11,639 nucleotides of DNA from Solobacterium sp. (GTDB lineage: Bacteria > Bacillota_I > Bacilli_A > Erysipelotrichales > Erysipelotrichaceae), in assembly GCA_016284975.1 (NCBI GenBank), contig JAEEPV010000183.1, positions 1-11,639 of the forward strand, written 5' to 3'. This document shows positions 1 to 8,518 of the stretch, in pieces. The notes beneath the pieces were generated by a model that was given only the letters and a program-made list of their open reading frames with translations, searched no databases and was not told the origin of the DNA. A program made the position numbers and the translations under genes. The number at the start of each line of letters is the position of its first letter. Position 1 is the stretch's first letter.

Positions 1-584
1 CGAACATCAAAGGACTGAAGGAAGGCCTGCATCAATACTATGAGATCGAACAGACAACGGATCTCTGGTCACTGAATACCGGAAGAGTGCAGGCAAAGCT
101 TGGTGTGAATGAAAAACCGATTCCGGAAAAAACACAGGTATCCTTTGTATTGATTGACAACTCTCACCTTACGGAACACGGCGTGCGGTATTTTGTGGCA
201 TTATCGAAACAGTTTGTTCTGATTACCTCAAACCCGGCGCATCCGGCATTCGATGTTGAGGACGATCGTCCTGGAATCATTTTCCAGGAGCGTCTTTCCT
301 TAGAAGCAGCACTGCAGGAGCTGTATACACGGTATGGATGTGAGAGGCTTACGATTCAAACAGGCGGTACGATGAACGGTCTGTTTCTGAGGGCGAAACT
401 GATCGATTATGTGGATATCGTAGTCGCACCGGTGCTGATCGGAGGAAAAGATACTTCGACCCTGATCGACGGTCCGTCCATTACCTCAAAGGAAGACCTT
501 TCCGGTCTTGGTGTTCTGAAACTGATCCGCTGTGAAGCGCTGGAAGACTCTTATCTGAGGCTTCGTTACCAGGTAATCCGATGA
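1..584 (+). CDS. RibD C-terminal / dihydrofolate reductase-like protein, 5' partial
   Basis: The frame is open from the window edge (codons begin at base 3) to the TGA at 582-584, so only the last ~193 residues are seen and the true start lies upstream. An internal GTG at 87 is not a convincing start because the frame upstream keeps coding. The C-terminal half contains QTGGTMNGLFLRAKLIDYVD, then VAPVLIGG, which matches the glycine-rich NADPH-binding segment and the conserved APVLLGG strand of the RibD C-terminal / DHFR-like reductase fold. Family members are NADPH-dependent reductases; full RibD makes the riboflavin pathway reduction, but stand-alone relatives often have unknown substrates. 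No deaminase domain or other rib gene is visible, so substrate and pathway remain open. A weak terminator follows, separating it from the glycerol genes. Confidence 0.75.
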   Translation, partial: NIKGLKEGLHQYYEIEQTTDLWSLNTGRVQAKLGVNEKPIPEKTQVSFVLIDNSHLTEHGVRYFVALSKQFVLITSNPAHPAFDVEDDRPGIIFQERLSLEAALQELYTRYGCERLTIQTGGTMNGLFLRAKLIDYVDIVVAPVLIGGKDTSTLIDGPSITSKEDLSGLGVLKLIRCEALEDSYLRLRYQVIR

Positions 585-610
585 CAATACCGATAAAAAC
601 GCACCCGTTG

Positions 611-636
611 CCAAAAAAATTATTTTTTCGGTTTTT
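611..636 (+). terminator. putative intrinsic terminator after the RibD-like gene
   Basis: CCAAAAAAA (611-619) can pair with TTTTTTCGG (623-631) over a 3-nt loop with one A/C mismatch, followed by TTTTT at 632-636. The stem is nearly all A-T, so it is weak, but its position 27 nt after the stop codon suits a terminator. Confidence 0.45.
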
Positions 637-801
637 ATGAAAATAAGTTACAAAACAGACACAAAAGTACCCCATTAAAAATAGGTTTTCAAGCGATAAA
701 AATAATCTTTTCAGAAACCATGCATACATGAACAAAATATAATGAAATATTTTCATTTTAGATAAAATTAGTAGGATGAATTGATTCCTTCCGGTTTTTT
801 C
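637..801 (+). other. AT-rich upstream region of the glycerol operon
   Basis: This stretch holds no supportable gene. It is strongly A/T-rich with A- and T-tracts. It contains a 7-bp dyad, AATGAAA (741-747) and TTTCATT (751-757) around TAT, and a TATAAT at 738-743 that lacks a recognisable -35 box at proper spacing. It could act as an UP-element-like or regulator-binding region for the promoter that follows, but that is inference only. Confidence 0.3.
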
Positions 802-830
802 TTGAATTGTATTTACAGGTGTACTAGAAT
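802..830 (+). promoter_or_regulatory. sigma-A-type promoter of the glpKF operon
   Basis: A TTGAAT -35 box (802-807) and a TAGAAT -10 box (825-830) are separated by exactly 17 nt, each one or two changes from consensus. Transcription would begin near 837, giving a leader of about 420 nt before glpK. The spacer holds one copy of the repeated box ATTTACAGGTGT, the usual position for a repressor operator. Confidence 0.6.
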
Positions 831-869
831 GAAATCAGTCATTTACAGGTGTTAAATCGAGAATGAAAT
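811..869 (+). repeat. imperfect tandem duplication, probable operator pair
   Basis: ATTTACAGGTGT occurs at 811-822 and again at 841-852. Each copy is followed by AGAATGAAAT, at 826-835 and 860-869, so a unit of roughly 25-29 nt is duplicated with a 4-nt length difference. The box contains the small dyad ACA-GG-TGT. Copy 1 lies between the -35 and -10 boxes and copy 2 just after the predicted start point. The 30-nt offset is close to three helical turns. An inverted core (CCTGTAAA, complement of TTTACAGG) lies downstream at 969-976. This layout fits a repressor, but no regulator gene is visible in the window. Confidence 0.55.
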
Positions 870-909
870 AACGAACGTGATAAGCATAAATGTTATTTGT
901 TTCCAGCAA

Positions 910-923
910 TGTAACCGCATACA
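910..923 (+). promoter_or_regulatory. candidate catabolite-responsive element (cre)
   Basis: TGTAACCGCATACA matches the CcpA consensus TGWNANCGNTNWCA at 13 of 14 positions (A instead of T at position 10). It lies about 70 nt downstream of the predicted start, so CcpA would act as a roadblock to elongation. Glycerol genes of Bacillota are commonly under catabolite repression, which fits. Confidence 0.5.
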
Positions 924-1237
924 TGATGTCACGTTTTAATTTCAGGGGCTTATTGTTCCGCTTGGTGGCCTGTAAAAACAACAGAACTGAAAAAGGGGAG
1001 ATAAAAATAAGATTTGTTCTGATTTATCCGACAGATTAAGGGGGATCCGAAGACAGAAAAATCTGATTTCCGGATCATAATTAAAGAAAAATTGAATCCA
1101 TACGTCTGATTTCACTTATGCGGCCGTTTCCTTTGATTCGGCCAATATTGAGTTTCTTCAAATTGTAGTTAACTTTCTGATCCTGCAGAAAGTGAAACGA
1201 AAGCATTACAGCTTTAGCATTATTGCCAATCATAATT

Positions 1238-1245
1238 AAAGGAGG
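1238..1245 (+). promoter_or_regulatory. glpK ribosome binding site
   Basis: AAAGGAGG lies 13 nt before the ATG, a somewhat long spacing. The site overlaps the second copy of the 13-nt leader repeat and could be masked by the loop at 1129-1138. Confidence 0.7.
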
Positions 1246-1249
1246 ATAA

Positions 1250-2755
<1,506 letters not shown>

Positions 2756-2802
2756 TTAGTCCTACATTGTCTTAGAAAAAATAGAGGAGATAGAAAAAAA
2801 TT

Positions 2803-3510
2803 ATGAGTCCGTATATTGCAGAATTTATTGGAACAGCGATGCTTGTTCTTCTGGGTGACGGTGTTTGCTGCAACGTCAGCCTGACAGGTTCCGGAATGAA
2901 GGGCGGCAATACCGTTCACATTCTCATTGGTTGGGGTATGGCAGTTATGGTTCCTGCGTTCACATTCGGCGCAGCTTCCGGTTCCCACTTCAACCCGGCA
3001 GTTACAATCGGCGCAGCTATGCGCGGTGGTCTCTCCTGGGGTATGGTTCCGGGTTACATCATTGCTCAGATGCTCGGTGGTTTCGTAGGTGCAGCGATCC
3101 TGATGGTTCTCTATGGCGATCAGATCAAGGCTACAGAAGACGATGACACAATCCGCGGCTGCTTCAGCACAGGTCCGGCTATTCGCAACACAAGCCTCAA
3201 CTTCCTGTCTGAGTTTGTAGCTACATTCGTTCTCGTATTCACACTCGCATCCATCCCTGCAGAAGCTGGTGCTTCCAACGTTTCCTGGGTTCTCGTCTAT
3301 GGCGTCATCGTTGCATGCGGTGCTTCCTTCGGCGGTCTCACAGGTTATGCTATGAACGCAGCAAGAGATGCTGCTCCGCGTTTCGCATATCAGCTCCTTG
3401 CTCCGAATAAGGGCAAGAAGAACCCTGACTGGGCTTACGGCTGGATTCCTGTTGTAGCTCCGATCTGCGGTGCAATCGTTGCTTCCTTACTGCACAACAT
3501 CTTATTCTAA
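2803..3510 (+). CDS. glpF: glycerol uptake facilitator (aquaglyceroporin)
   Basis: This 235-residue, strongly hydrophobic MIP-family channel should have six membrane helices and two re-entrant half helices, letting glycerol diffuse inward where GlpK traps it. The first constriction motif is normal (SGSHFNPAVTIG, Asn64-Pro65-Ala66). The second reads MNAARD (Asn185-Ala186-Ala187-Arg188), so the usual NPA is NAA; the selectivity-filter arginine (188) is retained. Trp44 matches the filter tryptophan of Escherichia coli GlpF, and Tyr182 stands where that protein has Phe200. The ATG follows AGAGGAGA with 12 nt spacing. It lies 47 nt after glpK without an intervening terminator, so the two are co-transcribed. 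A strong hairpin follows the stop. Confidence 0.95.
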   Translation: MSPYIAEFIGTAMLVLLGDGVCCNVSLTGSGMKGGNTVHILIGWGMAVMVPAFTFGAASGSHFNPAVTIGAAMRGGLSWGMVPGYIIAQMLGGFVGAAILMVLYGDQIKATEDDDTIRGCFSTGPAIRNTSLNFLSEFVATFVLVFTLASIPAEAGASNVSWVLVYGVIVACGASFGGLTGYAMNAARDAAPRFAYQLLAPNKGKKNPDWAYGWIPVVAPICGAIVASLLHNILF

Positions 3511-3554
3511 TCATTCGATTTGAATTAGAAGTTTTCTGTAATAGCACATAGGCT

Positions 3555-3612
3555 GGGGGAATCGGCACAAAGCGCATGTGCGTGACTGTGCTGATTCCTC
3601 CTTCTTCTTTCT
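3555..3612 (+). terminator. strong hairpin with U-rich tail after glpF
   Basis: Bases 3555-3569 pair with 3587-3601 over 15 bp (two G-U pairs), enclosing a smaller CGCA/TGCG hairpin. The stem is followed by the T-rich run TTCTTCTTT. It should terminate or attenuate transcription between glpKF and the oxidoreductase genes. No clear promoter is seen after it, so partial read-through is the likely source of downstream expression. Confidence 0.75.
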
Positions 3613-3688
3613 GTAGTAAATGTGTTTCTGCAGCAGGCCTGCAGACAGCATATCTGATTCACAAAACAAAAGAGGACTGATAACAAAC

Positions 3689-5143
3689 ATGTATGACGTA
3701 ATTATTATTGGCGCGGGAGTAACCGGCAGTTCGATCGCCAGACAGCTTTCGCGCTATAACGCAAGCGTCTGCGTACTGGAAAAGTGCGAAGATGTCTGCG
3801 AAGGAACGTCCAAGGCAAATTCCGCAATTGTCCATGCCGGCTTCGACGCTGCTGAGGGTTCCCTCATGGCGAAGATGAATGTCCGGGGTAATGAACTGAT
3901 GGGTCAGCTGGCGGAAGACCTTGATATTCCGTTTAAACGTAATGGCGCTATGGTCGTCTGCATCCACAAGGAAGCGATTGATGGACTGAAGACCCTGTAT
4001 GACCGTGGTATTGCCAATGGTGTTAAAGACTTAAGAATTCTGAGCCGCGAAGAAGCGCTGGAGATGGAACCGAATCTTTCCGACAATGTCGAAGGTGCGC
4101 TCTATGCTCCGACAAGCGGCATTATCTGCCCGTTTATGCTGAATATCGCCATGGCGGAGAATGCAGCAGTAAACGGTGTTGACTTCCGTTTCAATACAAA
4201 AGTTGAAGCTATTAAGAGAGACGAAGAAGGTATCTGGCATCTGCGCACCAATAACGGTGAGTATACCGCCAGATATGTCGTAAACGCTGCCGGTGTCTAC
4301 GCAGACATCATCCACAACATGGTCAGCGCAAATAAGATCAAGATTACGCCGCGCCGCGGTGATTACTGCCTGCTCGACAAGGAAGTCGGCGGACATGTAA
4401 AGCATACGATTTTCCCGCAGCCGACAAATCTCGGTAAAGGCGTTCTCGTTTCTCCGACGATCCACGGCAATCTGATTGTCGGTCCGACCGCGGTCGACCT
4501 TGAGAACAAGGAAGGCAACAATACGACTGCTGCAGGTATCGCAGATCTCATCGCGAAGGCAAACGATCACGTGAAGAATCTGCCGATGCGCAAGGTCATC
4601 ACTTCATTTGCCGGACTCCGTGCACATGAAGCAAACCATGAATTCATCATTAAGGAAGTTGAAGATGCACCGCACTTCATCGACTGTGCCGGCATCGAAT
4701 CTCCGGGCCTCACATCCTGCCCTGCCATCGGTGAGATGGTCGGCGGTATGCTGAAGGAAAAGATGAATCTCACGGAAAAGGAAAACTGGATCTCCAAGCG
4801 TAAGGGTATCCTCAATCCGCAGGAACTCTCTCTGGAAGAGCGCAATGAGCTCATCAAGAAAGAGCCGGCTTACGGACAGATCATCTGCCGCTGTGAATCC
4901 ATTTCCGAAGGCGAGATCCTCGACGCGATCCATCGTCCGCTCGGCGCACGCAGCCTGGACGGTGTCAAACGCCGCACCCGCGCAGGTATGGGAAGATGCC
5001 AGGCCGGCTTCTGCTCACCGCGTGTTATGGAAATACTGCACCGTGAACTTGGACTTCCGCTGGAAGAAGTCACGAAGAGCGGCGGCCGCAGCAACATTGT
5101 AATCGAGAGAACCAAAGGCTCGAACGGAGGCGACGAAGCATGA
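3689..5143 (+). CDS. GlpA-like FAD-dependent glycerol-3-phosphate dehydrogenase with BFD-like [2Fe-2S] domain
   Basis: This is a 484-residue flavoprotein. An FAD-binding Rossmann motif sits at the N-terminus (DVIIIGAGVTGSSIAR, GxGxxG at 8-13), followed by a DAO/GlpA-type catalytic domain. A C-terminal BFD-like domain has four cysteines, C400-x-C402 and C437-x4-C442 (ICRCES and GRCQAGFC), expected to hold a [2Fe-2S] cluster. The likely reaction is oxidation of glycerol-3-phosphate to dihydroxyacetone phosphate, passing electrons to the two proteins encoded next. I start at 3689 because AGAGGA lies 12 nt upstream and the FAD motif begins at once; an in-frame ATG at 3620 would add 23 non-conserved residues overlapping the terminator tail. 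The stop overlaps the next start by 4 nt (ATGA), showing translational coupling. The electron acceptor is not determined by sequence. Confidence 0.85.
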   Translation: MYDVIIIGAGVTGSSIARQLSRYNASVCVLEKCEDVCEGTSKANSAIVHAGFDAAEGSLMAKMNVRGNELMGQLAEDLDIPFKRNGAMVVCIHKEAIDGLKTLYDRGIANGVKDLRILSREEALEMEPNLSDNVEGALYAPTSGIICPFMLNIAMAENAAVNGVDFRFNTKVEAIKRDEEGIWHLRTNNGEYTARYVVNAAGVYADIIHNMVSANKIKITPRRGDYCLLDKEVGGHVKHTIFPQPTNLGKGVLVSPTIHGNLIVGPTAVDLENKEGNNTTAAGIADLIAKANDHVKNLPMRKVITSFAGLRAHEANHEFIIKEVEDAPHFIDCAGIESPGLTSCPAIGEMVGGMLKEKMNLTEKENWISKRKGILNPQELSLEERNELIKKEPAYGQIICRCESISEGEILDAIHRPLGARSLDGVKRRTRAGMGRCQAGFCSPRVMEILHRELGLPLEEVTKSGGRSNIVIERTKGSNGGDEA

Positions 5144-6408
5144 TTTCATACGATATTGTAATCATCGGCGGCGGACCTGCAGGTCTGGCAGCGGCGGTCT
5201 CCGCCAGAAAATCAGGAATCGAAAAGATCCTGATTCTGGAACGTGACAAAGAGCTCGGCGGTATTCTGAACCAGTGCATTCACAACGGTTTCGGACTTCA
5301 CACCTTTAAGGAAGAGCTGACCGGACCGGAGTATGCTTACCGCTTCATCGAGCAGGTACTCGAAGAAAAGATCGAATACAAGCTCAACACCATGGTTATG
5401 GACATCTCTCCTGACCGTGTTGTAACAGCCATGAGCCGGGAAGACGGCATGTATCAGATTCAGGCTGGTGCAGTCATTCTGGCGATGGGCTGCCGGGAAC
5501 GTCCGCGCGGTGCGCTCAACATTCCTGGTTACCGTCCGGCAGGCATCTTCTCTGCCGGTACTGCACAGCGTCTGGTCAATATCGAAGGCTATATGCCGGG
5601 CCGTGAAGTTGTTATTCTCGGATCCGGTGATATCGGTCTGATCATGGCCCGCCGTATGACGCTGGAAGGCGCAAAGGTCAAAGTCGTTGCGGAACTCCTG
5701 CCGTATTCCGGCGGTCTGAAGCGTAACATCGTACAGTGCCTGAACGACTTCGGCATTCCTCTGAAGCTTTCCCACACCGTAGTGGATATCGAAGGCAAGG
5801 AACACGTTACAGCGGTAACGATCGCTGAGGTTGGCAAAGACATGAAGCCGATCCCGGGAACGGAAGAACGCTATACCTGCGATACCCTTCTGTTATCCTG
5901 CGGTCTGATTCCGGAGAACGAACTGTCCAACAAGGCCGGCATTCAGATGAATCCGGTCACCAGCGGACCGATCGTCAACGAGAGTCTCGAAACGAATATT
6001 CCGGGTGTGTTTGCCTGCGGTAATGTTCTGCATGTACACGATCTGGTTGACTACGTTTCGGAAGAAGCGACCAAGGCTGGTGCCAATGCGGCGAAGTTCG
6101 TACAGAACGGTTCCAAAGATACTGCTAAGGGTCATGTCGTTGAACTCAAGGCAACGGACGGTGCACGCTACACCGTTCCATGCACGGTCGATGTCGACAA
6201 GATGGAAGACCTGCTTACCGTACGGTTCCGTGTCGGAGCAGTGTTCAAGGATTCCTTCGTCAGCGTTTACTTCGATGACGAACGGGTTCAGCATCTGAAG
6301 AAGCGGATTCTCGCACCGGGTGAAATGGAACAGGTCATCCTGCAGAAGAAGAAGCTTCAGGAAGTAAAAGATCTGAAGACCATTACGATCAAGATTGAGG
6401 CAGAGTAA
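5140..6408 (+). CDS. FAD/NAD(P)-dependent oxidoreductase, partner of the GlpA-like protein
   Basis: This 422-residue protein has two dinucleotide-binding motifs: GGGPAG (10-15) for FAD and GSGDIG (161-166) for NAD(P). It also has the late FAD-contact segment PGVFACGNVLHVHDLVD, as in pyridine-nucleotide-disulphide-oxidoreductase-fold enzymes. The redox CxxxxC pair of true disulphide reductases is absent; conserved-looking single cysteines are C46 (GGILNQCIHNGFG) and C118 (MGCRERPR). It probably links the glycerol-3-phosphate flavoprotein to NAD(P) or another carrier. Its ATG lies inside the previous stop codon (ATGA), with GGAGGCGA just upstream, and the next gene begins 2 nt after its stop. 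The three genes therefore form one translational unit. It takes the place of GlpB in the module but is not a clear GlpB orthologue. Confidence 0.85.
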   Translation: MISYDIVIIGGGPAGLAAAVSARKSGIEKILILERDKELGGILNQCIHNGFGLHTFKEELTGPEYAYRFIEQVLEEKIEYKLNTMVMDISPDRVVTAMSREDGMYQIQAGAVILAMGCRERPRGALNIPGYRPAGIFSAGTAQRLVNIEGYMPGREVVILGSGDIGLIMARRMTLEGAKVKVVAELLPYSGGLKRNIVQCLNDFGIPLKLSHTVVDIEGKEHVTAVTIAEVGKDMKPIPGTEERYTCDTLLLSCGLIPENELSNKAGIQMNPVTSGPIVNESLETNIPGVFACGNVLHVHDLVDYVSEEATKAGANAAKFVQNGSKDTAKGHVVELKATDGARYTVPCTVDVDKMEDLLTVRFRVGAVFKDSFVSVYFDDERVQHLKKRILAPGEMEQVILQKKKLQEVKDLKTITIKIEAE

Positions 6409-6410
6409 GT

Positions 6411-6770
6411 ATGGAAAAAAGAGAATTAACATGCATTGGCTGCCCGATGGGCTGCCAGATCACCGTTGAACTTGAGAATGGTGAAGTTCTTTCCGTAAAG
6501 GGCAATACCTGCCCGATCGGCGATAACTACGCGCGCAAGGAAGTCATTCATCCGGAACGCACCGTTACCTCCACTGTAGTCGTGGATGGCGGTGACAAAC
6601 CTCGCTGCTCCGTCAAGACAGCAGGCAATATTCCGAAGGACAAGATCGATGAATGCATGAAGGCGATCGATGCGGTGCGTGTCAAAGCACCGGTTAAGAT
6701 CGGCGATGTCATCATTGACAATGTACTCGGTACCGGCGTGAATGTCGTTGCGACTAGAAACGTTGACTGA
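6411..6770 (+). CDS. DUF1667 four-cysteine protein, probable Fe-S subunit of the glycerol-3-phosphate oxidising module
   Basis: This 119-residue protein begins CIGCPMGC (Cys8, Cys11, Cys15) and has a fourth cysteine at 34 (GNTCPIG), a spacing resembling the [4Fe-4S] site at the N-terminus of molybdopterin oxidoreductases. The rest, with KTAGNIPKDKIDECMKAI and VIIDNVLGTGVNVVATR, fits the DUF1667 family, which is repeatedly found beside GlpA-like and FAD/NAD oxidoreductase genes, for example in Thermotoga and clostridial glycerol operons as I recall. The role is probably electron transfer or assembly of the dehydrogenase, but its biochemistry is inferred from context. It follows the previous stop by 2 nt and ends the + strand glycerol operon at a terminator. 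Confidence 0.85.
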   Translation: MEKRELTCIGCPMGCQITVELENGEVLSVKGNTCPIGDNYARKEVIHPERTVTSTVVVDGGDKPRCSVKTAGNIPKDKIDECMKAIDAVRVKAPVKIGDVIIDNVLGTGVNVVATRNVD

Positions 6771-6781
6771 TTAAACATCTG

Positions 6782-6818
6782 AAAGAGGCCATTGCGTAAG
6801 TGCGCAGTGGTCTTTTTT
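6782..6818 (+). terminator. intrinsic terminator of the glycerol operon
   Basis: Bases 6782-6796 pair with 6803-6817 over 15 bp (three G-U) with a TAAGTG loop, ending in a run of six Ts. It is 11 nt after the DUF1667 stop codon. Confidence 0.85.
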
Positions 6819-6861
6819 AGGTGTAAAATAATTGTGTTGTGAAAATAGGAGAAATCATACT

Positions 6862-7386
6862 ATGACTACTGCTAATAAGCTGACCATTCTGAGAATCATT
6901 CTGGTACCGGTATTCCTCGGCGTACTGTATGCGGGATTCCCCAACAGCAACTACGTAGCGCTGGCGATCTTCATCATTGCCTCTCTGACCGATCTTCTGG
7001 ATGGCTATATTGCCCGGCACTACAACCAGATCACCAACTTCGGCAAATTCATGGATCCCCTCGCAGACAAGATCCTGGTCATGTCCGCGATGTGCTGGTT
7101 CGTGGAAAACGGTCAGATGCCGGGATGGGCGCTGGCAATTGTTCTTCTGAGAGAATTCGCCGTTTCCGGCATGCGCCTTGTCGCAGTGGAACAGGGCAAA
7201 GTCATCGCGGCTGCCTGGTCCGGCAAAGTCAAGACGGCTTCCACCATGGTCTGCCTCTGCCTGATGATGCTCAATATTCCGGAATGGCTGAATACGTTAT
7301 GTGTTGTGGTCATTGTGGCGACGACGGTATACTCCGGCGTTGAATACTTTATTAAGAATAAAGACGTCTTCAAAAACGCAGACTGA
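6862..7386 (+). CDS. pgsA: CDP-diacylglycerol--glycerol-3-phosphate 3-phosphatidyltransferase
   Basis: This 174-residue membrane protein condenses CDP-diacylglycerol with glycerol-3-phosphate to phosphatidylglycerol phosphate, the first committed step to phosphatidylglycerol and cardiolipin. The complete CDP-alcohol phosphatidyltransferase motif is present: Asp44, Asp47-Gly48, Ala51-Arg52, Gly61, Asp65 and Asp69. It is surrounded by hydrophobic helices typical of the family. I start at the ATG at 6862, where TAGGAGA lies 8 nt upstream and MTTANKLTILRI matches usual PgsA N-termini; an in-frame start at 6832 would add ten residues and skip this site. It is separated from the glycerol operon by a terminator, and a TAAAAT at 6824-6829 is only a weak promoter candidate. 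It shares the substrate glycerol-3-phosphate with its neighbours, which may or may not be meaningful. Confidence 0.93.
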   Translation: MTTANKLTILRIILVPVFLGVLYAGFPNSNYVALAIFIIASLTDLLDGYIARHYNQITNFGKFMDPLADKILVMSAMCWFVENGQMPGWALAIVLLREFAVSGMRLVAVEQGKVIAAAWSGKVKTASTMVCLCLMMLNIPEWLNTLCVVVIVATTVYSGVEYFIKNKDVFKNAD

Positions 7387-7397
7387 TCAAGCCAATG

Positions 7398-7428
7398 AAA
7401 AAGAACCAGATCAAACGGTTCTTTTTTT
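7398..7428 (+). terminator. intrinsic terminator of pgsA
   Basis: AAAAAGAACC (7398-7407) pairs with GGTTCTTTTT (7417-7426), with Ts continuing to 7428. It begins 12 nt after the pgsA stop and faces the dha operon terminator. Confidence 0.85.
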
Positions 7429-7441
7429 ATGCCCGGAAAAT

Positions 7442-7471
7442 AAAAAAAAAACAGAGAGCCGAAGCCCTCTG
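7442..7471 (-). terminator. intrinsic terminator of the dhaLMK operon
   Basis: On the minus strand CAGAGGGC and GCTCTCTG pair over 8 bp closing a UUCG tetraloop, followed by ten Ts (As at 7442-7451 on the + strand). It begins 19 nt after the dhaK stop. With the pgsA terminator it insulates the two convergent units. Confidence 0.85.
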
Positions 7472-7489
7472 TGTTAAAAACAAAACCAA

Positions 7490-8485
7490 TCAGAACTGTA
7501 CGAATGCAGGAGTATCTGCCGGTGCATCGAGCAGCTTCTTCATTTCATCATCCAGCTTGAGCAGTGTGATGGAGAAGCCTTCCATGTCGAGCGATGTCAT
7601 ATAGTTGCCGACGATGGTCTTGTAGATCTTGATGCCCTTTTCTGCCAGAACATCCTTAATGTGATTGTTGGCAACATAGAGTTCCATCAGCGGAGTGCCG
7701 CCCATGCCATTGACCAGGACACAGACTTCATCACCGGAATTGTAGATTCCCTCAGCGAGGATCTTGTCGAGCAGCTGATCGGAAATGCCGTTAACGGTGC
7801 TCATCTTTTCACGGTGAGTACCCGGTTCGCCATGGATACCGATACCGATTTCAATTTCATCTTCCGCAAGGTCAAAGCTCTTCTTGCCGGCTGCCGGAAC
7901 GGTGCAGGCATCAATCGCCATACCCATGGAACGTACGTTTGCGATAACCTTTTCAGCGACTGCCTTAACAGCTGCGAGATCTCCGCCGGCTTCTGCGCAG
8001 GCACCTGCGAGTTTGTGTACGAAGATGGTTCCGGCGATACCGCGGCGTCCGGTTGTCCAGGTACTGTTCTCAACTGCGACGTCGTCTGCGACAACAACCT
8101 GATCAACTTCGATGCCTTCATCTCTTGCCATGTCAGCTGCCATTTCGAAGTTCATGACATCACCGGTGTAGTTCTTGATTACGAGAAGAACACCCTTTCC
8201 GCCGTTGGCTGCTTTGATTGCTTCATAGACCTGATCCGGTGTCGGGGATGTGAATACTGCACCGGCAACTGCGCCGTCCAGCATACCTTTTCCGACGAAT
8301 CCGCCGTGGGAAGGTTCATGTCCGCTTCCGCCGCCGGATACGAGCGCAACTTTACCGTTGGAACCGCCGGCACGAACCAGTACTTCCAGTCCAGGCAGAC
8401 GCTTAACGTACTTCGGGCAAGCTGCTACCATGCCATCAAGCATTTCGTTTACTACATTGTCGACCTCATTAATCAGTTTCTTCAT
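7490..8485 (-). CDS. dhaK: dihydroxyacetone kinase, substrate-binding subunit DhaK
   Basis: This 331-residue subunit binds dihydroxyacetone covalently and, with DhaL and DhaM, converts it to dihydroxyacetone phosphate using PEP via the PTS. GGGSGHEPSHGG carries Gly53 and His56, NYTGDVMNFEMA carries Asp109, and GIGIHGEPG carries His218, the residue that forms a hemiaminal with the substrate. The numbering is identical to that of Escherichia coli DhaK. Length is close to the usual one for the PTS-type enzyme and there is no fused ATP-binding DhaL domain. AAAGGAGGG lies about 5 nt before the ATG. It is the last gene of the operon, 86 nt after dhaM; that gap holds two dyads. The long reading frame on the opposite strand is a composition shadow. 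Confidence 0.96.
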   Translation of the reverse strand: MKKLINEVDNVVNEMLDGMVAACPKYVKRLPGLEVLVRAGGSNGKVALVSGGGSGHEPSHGGFVGKGMLDGAVAGAVFTSPTPDQVYEAIKAANGGKGVLLVIKNYTGDVMNFEMAADMARDEGIEVDQVVVADDVAVENSTWTTGRRGIAGTIFVHKLAGACAEAGGDLAAVKAVAEKVIANVRSMGMAIDACTVPAAGKKSFDLAEDEIEIGIGIHGEPGTHREKMSTVNGISDQLLDKILAEGIYNSGDEVCVLVNGMGGTPLMELYVANNHIKDVLAEKGIKIYKTIVGNYMTSLDMEGFSITLLKLDDEMKKLLDAPADTPAFVQF

Positions 8486-8518
8486 ATTACCCTCCTTTTT
8501 GTATTATCCATGAAGAAC

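Noticed and set aside
738..743. TATAAT as the main glpK promoter -10
   Set aside because: No acceptable -35 hexamer is found 16-18 nt upstream, whereas TTGAAT-17-TAGAAT lies further down.
481..756. 91-residue minus-strand reading frame over the end of the RibD-like gene and the AT-rich gap
   Set aside because: It overlaps the conserved + strand frame and a terminator, has a low-complexity Phe/Lys/Asn-rich product and shows no ribosome site.
1018..1112. TCTGATTT at 1018, 1062 and 1105, spaced 44 and 43 nt
   Set aside because: An 8-nt A/T-rich word repeated three times in such a region can occur by chance, and the flanks do not match. Kept only as a note.
1119..1169. 16-codon ATG frame (MRPFPLIRPI...) in the glpK leader as a leader peptide
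   Set aside because: No Shine-Dalgarno precedes it, it spans the hairpin, and there is no attenuator after it.
3620..3688. earlier ATG start for the GlpA-like gene
   Set aside because: It adds a non-conserved Cys/Ser-rich stretch directly at the terminator tail and lacks a ribosome site; AGAGGA precedes the ATG at 3689.
4563..4578. second parS-like sequence around TCACGTGAA in the GlpA-like gene
   Set aside because: Only about 10 of 16 positions match and the outer palindrome arms are lost; the core is explained by coding sequence.
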